A DNA stretch of 8,668 nt from Planctomycetaceae bacterium (lineage in GTDB: Bacteria > Planctomycetota > Planctomycetia > Pirellulales > Pirellulaceae), in NCBI GenBank assembly GCA_024642765.1, contig JAHEAM010000145.1, positions 1 to 8,668 on the forward strand. Reading direction: 5' to 3'. How positions within the stretch are numbered: the first letter of the stretch is position 1; the number at the start of each line of letters is the position of its first letter. Shown piece after piece: positions 5,644 through 8,668 of the stretch. The notes beneath the pieces are model-generated. The model searched no databases and was not told where the DNA came from. It worked only from the letters and a program-made list of their open reading frames with translations. The translations under genes and the position numbers were made by a program.

Positions 5644-6059
5644 TTGGAGTATCCTAAGTCTGGCCTTGTAAACAGCTACTATTCCTCCGGCACCAAGCAA
5701 CGAAAATGATCTCGAGGTTCCGGAAATCGTTCGGCGATCTGTTCAATGCTTTGTGGCTCAAATCCTCGGCCGTTGGCCAGCTCGAGTCGGAACGCATCGC
5801 AAATGGTTTTTGCGTTTTCGGGAAAGCGATCAACATATTCTTCGAGGGCAGGCGATTCCCCGTGGCGACGTCGATGATCAATCTCCGAAACTAGTGGCTC
5901 CGATAGCAGAACGTCTTTTTCGTCTTCAGACAGTTCGTTAGAGATGACAGATTTGATAGCTTGTGGCTGTTTGGACTGCCAGTGGCGTTCAAATTAGGCA
6001 CGAAGATCGTCAATCCGCTCCAGTGTCGCGATCGGTAGTTTTTTTCTTGGAATCTTCAT
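5644..6059 (-). pseudogene. Decayed Ser/Thr protein kinase, N-terminal segment and glycine loop only
   Basis: From ATG 6059 the minus strand reads MKIPRKKLPIATLERIDDLRA, a TAA (5994-5996), then in the same frame FERHWQSKQPQAI..., SEPLVSEIDHRRHGESPALE, EYVDRFPENAKTICDAFRLE and IEQIAERFPEPRDHF, ending at TAG 5679-5681. This follows the segment that precedes the kinase domain in many planctomycete kinases (RFE.aW..g.rP.I, E..yRr..Ge.P..eEY..RFPe). In a shifted frame from 5700 comes LLGAGGIVAVYKARL, a close match to the kinase glycine loop LGxGGMGxVYKAR, with Ile for Met. The rest of the kinase domain is missing; the match stops at about 5644. At least one nonsense codon, one frameshift and a large deletion are needed. 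The start overlaps the sigma-factor remnant by 50 bp. Confidence 0.72.
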
Positions 6060-6245
6060 GGTTGGCGATTCGCTCCTGCTGCAATTTTTGACGAATAAGG
6101 TGCAAACGACGATATATCGTTCGTTCGGAGCATCCAAAATGTTCGGCAATTTCGACGTTCGAATACCCTTCTAGCTTAGCACCCGCCAAATCTTGCAGTT
6201 GCCCGACACCCAAATTAGAAAAAATTGCTCAATGGACTCCTCCAT
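6010..6245 (-). pseudogene. Remnant of an ECF sigma factor (region 4 helix-turn-helix only)
   Basis: The minus-strand frame open from TTG 6213 encodes LQDLAGAKLEGYSNVEIAEH, FGCSERTIYRRLHLIRQKLQ and a short polar tail ending at TGA 6010-6012. This is a good match to the region 4 promoter-binding helix-turn-helix of planctomycete ECF sigma factors (lr.iAl.KLEGYsN.EIAe.lgcs.rTveRkL.lIR). Region 2, normally about 100 residues before it, is absent. A likely original start is ATG 6245 (MEESIEQFF), preceded by GGTGGAGAG, but it is out of frame with the helix-turn-helix unless a base is gained or lost, for example in the run of six A (6219-6224, six T on the coding strand). A decayed gene is the simplest view; a small expressed helix-turn-helix protein is not excluded. 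Confidence 0.62.
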
Positions 6246-6252
6246 ATGAGCT

Positions 6253-6265
6253 CTCCACCGTGGAG
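6253..6265. repeat. Perfect 13-bp palindrome over the Shine-Dalgarno of the sigma remnant
   Basis: CTCCAC-C-GTGGAG is a perfect inverted repeat with a single central base. On the minus strand it contains the GGTGGAG that would serve as ribosome binding site for ATG 6245. It could be an operator or a small hairpin controlling translation of the former sigma-factor gene. Confidence 0.35.
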
Positions 6266-6766
6266 CTACAACCAAATGTAGAAAAATTCCGAGGCGGCAA
6301 GTTACAAAGTAGGTTTTCAATTCAATGTCACTTTCTCTAAGACACTTTTAGGCGGCAGACGAATGGCATGTTGATACTCCTGATGTAATTGAATTCAAAT
6401 CGGGTTCCTACCGATTAAGAAACCAAGCGGTCGCCAATTCAACTCCCAATATTAAATTTCAAGATAAATCCCCATTTTTCCTTAGGTTGACGTTCGCTAG
6501 AAAGTCACACTCGAAAAGAAGCATTCCATTCGCGGTTGCACTCATCGTCGCCCCCGCGATTCGTTGACGGGACTAAATGTCTAAGAAGGATGGAGCAAAT
6601 GGTTTTCTAGAGGTCGGTGAGATATTTCCGTGAACAGGCCGTTCCAATAAGCCTTAGGTTCGACAGCGTGAACATTAATTTTTCTCGTTGTACGATTTCA
6701 GTGGTCACAGATTCGCTAAAATGATCCGGCATCGATCTTTTTACTTTCTCAATTAGGCGACAAAAA
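6266..6766. other. Long AT-rich non-coding gap upstream of the beta-CASP nuclease gene
   Basis: No frame in about 500 bp carries a recognisable protein; frames are broken by frequent stops. It contains GGCGGCA twice (6292-6298 and 6351-6357), and one inverted repeat, AATCGG at 6398-6403 with CCGATT at 6411-6416 around a seven-base loop, without a T run. The last 100 bp before 6767 should hold the promoter of the nuclease gene; TAAAAT at 6717-6722 is a possible -10 element, but I see no -35 at the right distance. The deleted parts of the sigma-factor gene may once have lain here. Confidence 0.4.
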
Positions 6767-8173
6767 ATGCATGTAGAGTTCTGGGGTGCAGCGCGAACTG
6801 TCACGGGTTCCATGCATTTGGTCAAGGTCGGCGACAAACAACTTGTTCTGGATTGCGGACTATTTCAAGGTAATCGAAAGGAAGCCTATCACAGAAATCG
6901 TGACTTGCCATTCGCCGGTAGCCGAGTCGATGCCGTCATCCTTTCTCACGCACATGTCGATCATTGCGGGAACCTACCATCGCTGGTCAAAAGCGGATTC
7001 GACGGAGCCATTTTTTCGACTCCCGCTACCCGTGAGCTTGCATCTATTATGTTGCTCGATAGCGCGGGTATCCAAGAGTCGGATACGAGGTACATTAACA
7101 AGAAACGCAAGCAAGATGGCAACGAACCGTTAACTCCCTTGTACGTGACTCGCGATGCGGTTGCGACCCTCAAGCTATTTCGTTCCGTCGGCTTCGATAA
7201 ATGGTTCGACGTAATGCCAGGAATCAAATGTCGTTTTCACGTAGCCGGTCACATGTTGGGTGCTGCGTTTATTGAATTGCAGTTAACCGAAAACGGCCAC
7301 ACGGTGAACCTGGTATTCAGCGGCGACCTTGGCCGTCCCCATCGACCGATCCTCAAAGACCCAGAAACCGTTAGCGGTGCAGACTATCTCATTATGGAGT
7401 CAACCTACGGCAATCGACTTCACCCTGAGGAAGACGATGCCGATCCGGTTTTGATTCGCCTGATCAATCGAGCTATGGAAAGCAAAGGCAAAATAATTGT
7501 GCCAGCGTTTTCGGTGGGGCGAACCCAAGAGATCGTGTATCGGTTGAACAATCTGGTTGAGGCGGGGCGCGTGCCGCCGATCAAAGTTTTCGTTGACAGT
7601 CCAATGGCGGTTGATGCCACCGACGTATTCCGCGCCAATGTGGATTGCTTTGACGACGAAATGGTTGAGCGGATTTTGAGCGAGGAGGATCAAGACCCCT
7701 TGAACTTCAAAAACCTCTATTATGTTCGCAGTAGCCAGTATTCGAGAAAGTTAAATAGTTTTAATGAGCCGTGCATGATCATCTCAGCCTCGGGCATGTG
7801 CGAGTCGGGACGTGTAGTGCATCATTTGAAAAACAACATTGAGGATCCGAAGAACACGATTTTGTTTACCGGTTATCAGGCCCCCAATACAACAGGGCGG
7901 CATATTCTCGACGGTAACAAAAAGGTTAGGTTTTTCCGCCAAGAGTACACCGTTCGAGCGCAAATCGAAAAACTTGAGGGCAGTAGTGGGCATGCTGATC
8001 AAAGCGAGTTGTTGAAATGGGCGGAAGGCATTTGCCATACGGGAAATGTCCAAAAGATCGCTTTAGTCCACTGCGAAATGGATTCCGCAACGGCGCTGAA
8101 ACAAAAATTGGAGGAAGCGAATTTACCGGAAGTGATCATCCCTAATCGTGAACAGATCATGCCGTTGAACTAA
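6767..8173 (+). CDS. Beta-CASP metallo-beta-lactamase RNA nuclease (CPSF73/YSH1-like)
   Basis: The 468-residue product is a complete zinc-dependent nuclease of the family that includes archaeal and bacterial homologues of the mRNA 3'-end cleaving factor CPSF73. Zinc motifs: HAHVDH at 61-66, AGHMLGAA at 160-167 (His162), SGD at 185-187 (Asp187) and GHAD with His409. The beta-CASP part shows ESTYGNR, VPAFSVGRTQE, VDSPMA, and ISASGMCESGRVVHHL. The final motif reads LVHCE (His435) where LVHGE is usual. The N-terminus VEFWGAARTVTGSMHL is typical. ATG 6767 follows AGGCGA at 6755-6760. No signal peptide, so it acts in the cytoplasm, probably in RNA processing or decay. An exported-protein gene follows after 47 bp with no terminator between, so the two might be cotranscribed, though no functional link is obvious. 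Confidence 0.93.
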   Translation: MHVEFWGAARTVTGSMHLVKVGDKQLVLDCGLFQGNRKEAYHRNRDLPFAGSRVDAVILSHAHVDHCGNLPSLVKSGFDGAIFSTPATRELASIMLLDSAGIQESDTRYINKKRKQDGNEPLTPLYVTRDAVATLKLFRSVGFDKWFDVMPGIKCRFHVAGHMLGAAFIELQLTENGHTVNLVFSGDLGRPHRPILKDPETVSGADYLIMESTYGNRLHPEEDDADPVLIRLINRAMESKGKIIVPAFSVGRTQEIVYRLNNLVEAGRVPPIKVFVDSPMAVDATDVFRANVDCFDDEMVERILSEEDQDPLNFKNLYYVRSSQYSRKLNSFNEPCMIISASGMCESGRVVHHLKNNIEDPKNTILFTGYQAPNTTGRHILDGNKKVRFFRQEYTVRAQIEKLEGSSGHADQSELLKWAEGICHTGNVQKIALVHCEMDSATALKQKLEEANLPEVIIPNREQIMPLN

Positions 8174-8220
8174 AATGTTTGCCGAAATATGCCAAGTGAA
8201 AACTAATTGAAAGGTAGGAA

Positions 8221-8668
8221 ATGAAAATTTTTGTTGTAATGTTGGTGGCCGCGATCCTGTCGTCGGCGTTTATCGTTGGTGGAAACTCGCCTCAGGATCC
8301 AGTTAAGAAAAATCCTAGCCCCATTCCGGATAAAGCGGAAGTAAGCCCAAATGCAGAAAATGCGTCAGACAACGAGTTTTCTCCAGTTGATGACATGCAT
8401 CACTTTATGGAAAACGCATGGCAACCTAGTTTCAAGGCACTGAAAGAATTACTCAAGTCTGAACCAGAAAATCGCCGCATTTGGCGTGATGTCAAAACGC
8501 ACGCAATGCTGTTAGCAGAATTGTCAACTGTTGTTGCAACGCGAGTGCCGGACAATTCGGACGAAGTCAAAACCAAGTTGTGGCGGGAAATTTCAGCCGA
8601 GGTCAACAATCACGGCAAAGAACTTTACGCTGCAAGCGGCAAGTTCGAGAAAGCCAAGGCCGCTTATG
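8221..8668 (+). CDS. Exported protein, probable c-type cytochrome N-terminal part (partial)
   Basis: From ATG 8221, preceded by GGTAGGAA as a good Shine-Dalgarno, 149 codons run off the right edge. Residues 1-21 look like a Sec signal sequence (MKIFVVMLVAAILSSAFIVG): one Lys and a long hydrophobic core. A Pro/Asn/Ala/Glu-rich linker (about 22-54) follows. The helical part has DDMHHFMENAWQPSFKALKE, then RIWRDVKTHAMLLAELSTVV, and KELYAASGKFEKAKAAY at the edge. This order resembles periplasmic cytochrome c'/c556-like proteins of planctomycetes (MHhFMEyvfqP.y..LK, LaE..nll..R, lY.Aa...d...A...Y), in which a C-terminal CxxCH haem motif follows. That motif would lie beyond the window, so the identity is an inference. 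Export is likely. Confidence 0.75.
   Translation, partial: MKIFVVMLVAAILSSAFIVGGNSPQDPVKKNPSPIPDKAEVSPNAENASDNEFSPVDDMHHFMENAWQPSFKALKELLKSEPENRRIWRDVKTHAMLLAELSTVVATRVPDNSDEVKTKLWREISAEVNNHGKELYAASGKFEKAKAAY

Noticed and set aside
6607..6837. Minus-strand open frame overlapping the start of the beta-CASP nuclease gene
   Set aside because: It runs antisense to a certain start and shows no family similarity; the part outside the gene is probably promoter DNA.
1..8668. CRISPR arrays, tRNA or rRNA genes, complete insertion sequences, replication origin
   Set aside because: No regularly spaced repeats, no cloverleaf or rRNA-like stretches, and no intact transposase with terminal repeats were seen on either strand.

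Overview
The window looks like chromosomal DNA of a planctomycete, probably of the Pirellulaceae type. This rests on recognition of protein families, not on any database search. The supporting features are a remnant of an ECF sigma factor overlapped by a Ser/Thr kinase with the long N-terminal pre-kinase segment typical of planctomycetes, an acyl carrier protein with a large insert flanked by two FabZ-like genes, a small VF530-family gene, and weak or absent Shine-Dalgarno sequences at several starts. Base composition is moderate and even, apart from short AT-rich gaps.

Left part (1-1572, all minus strand): a lipid or acyl-chain gene set. In transcription order it holds a FabZ-type dehydratase with intact catalytic residues, an acyl carrier protein of about 127 residues, and a second FabZ-like protein cut by the window edge. 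The second protein has Tyr where the catalytic His should be. A good sigma70-like promoter and a stem-loop lie upstream of the set. Next (1573-3240) comes the EF-P module: epmB (lysine 2,3-aminomutase-like radical SAM enzyme, minus strand) and efp (plus strand) diverge from a 48-bp gap. EF-P keeps the modifiable Lys34, so the pair fits the beta-lysylation pathway. No epmA is visible.

Middle (3241-4829): a decayed transposase C-terminus on the minus strand with an in-frame stop, then a plus-strand gene for a 182-residue uncharacterised protein resembling AlkZ-related winged-helix proteins. Two TTGCGCAA palindromes spaced 40 bp apart sit just ahead of its likely start. A stretch of about 300 bp without a convincing gene follows.

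Right part (4830-8668): a DUF3859-like gene (minus) and a VF530/DUF2132 gene (plus) are divergent. The VF530 gene ends 3 bp from the broken end of a decayed Ser/Thr kinase gene, which overlaps a decayed ECF sigma-factor gene (both minus). After about 520 bp of non-coding DNA with small inverted repeats come an intact beta-CASP metallo-beta-lactamase RNA nuclease gene (plus) and, 47 bp later, an exported protein that looks like the N-terminal part of a planctomycete c-type cytochrome and is cut by the window edge.

The most interesting points are the active/inactive-looking FabZ pair around an unusual ACP, and the decayed overlapping sigma-factor/kinase locus, which is visible only when frames are read across stops and frameshifts. 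I did not find a complete novel defence or mobile system.
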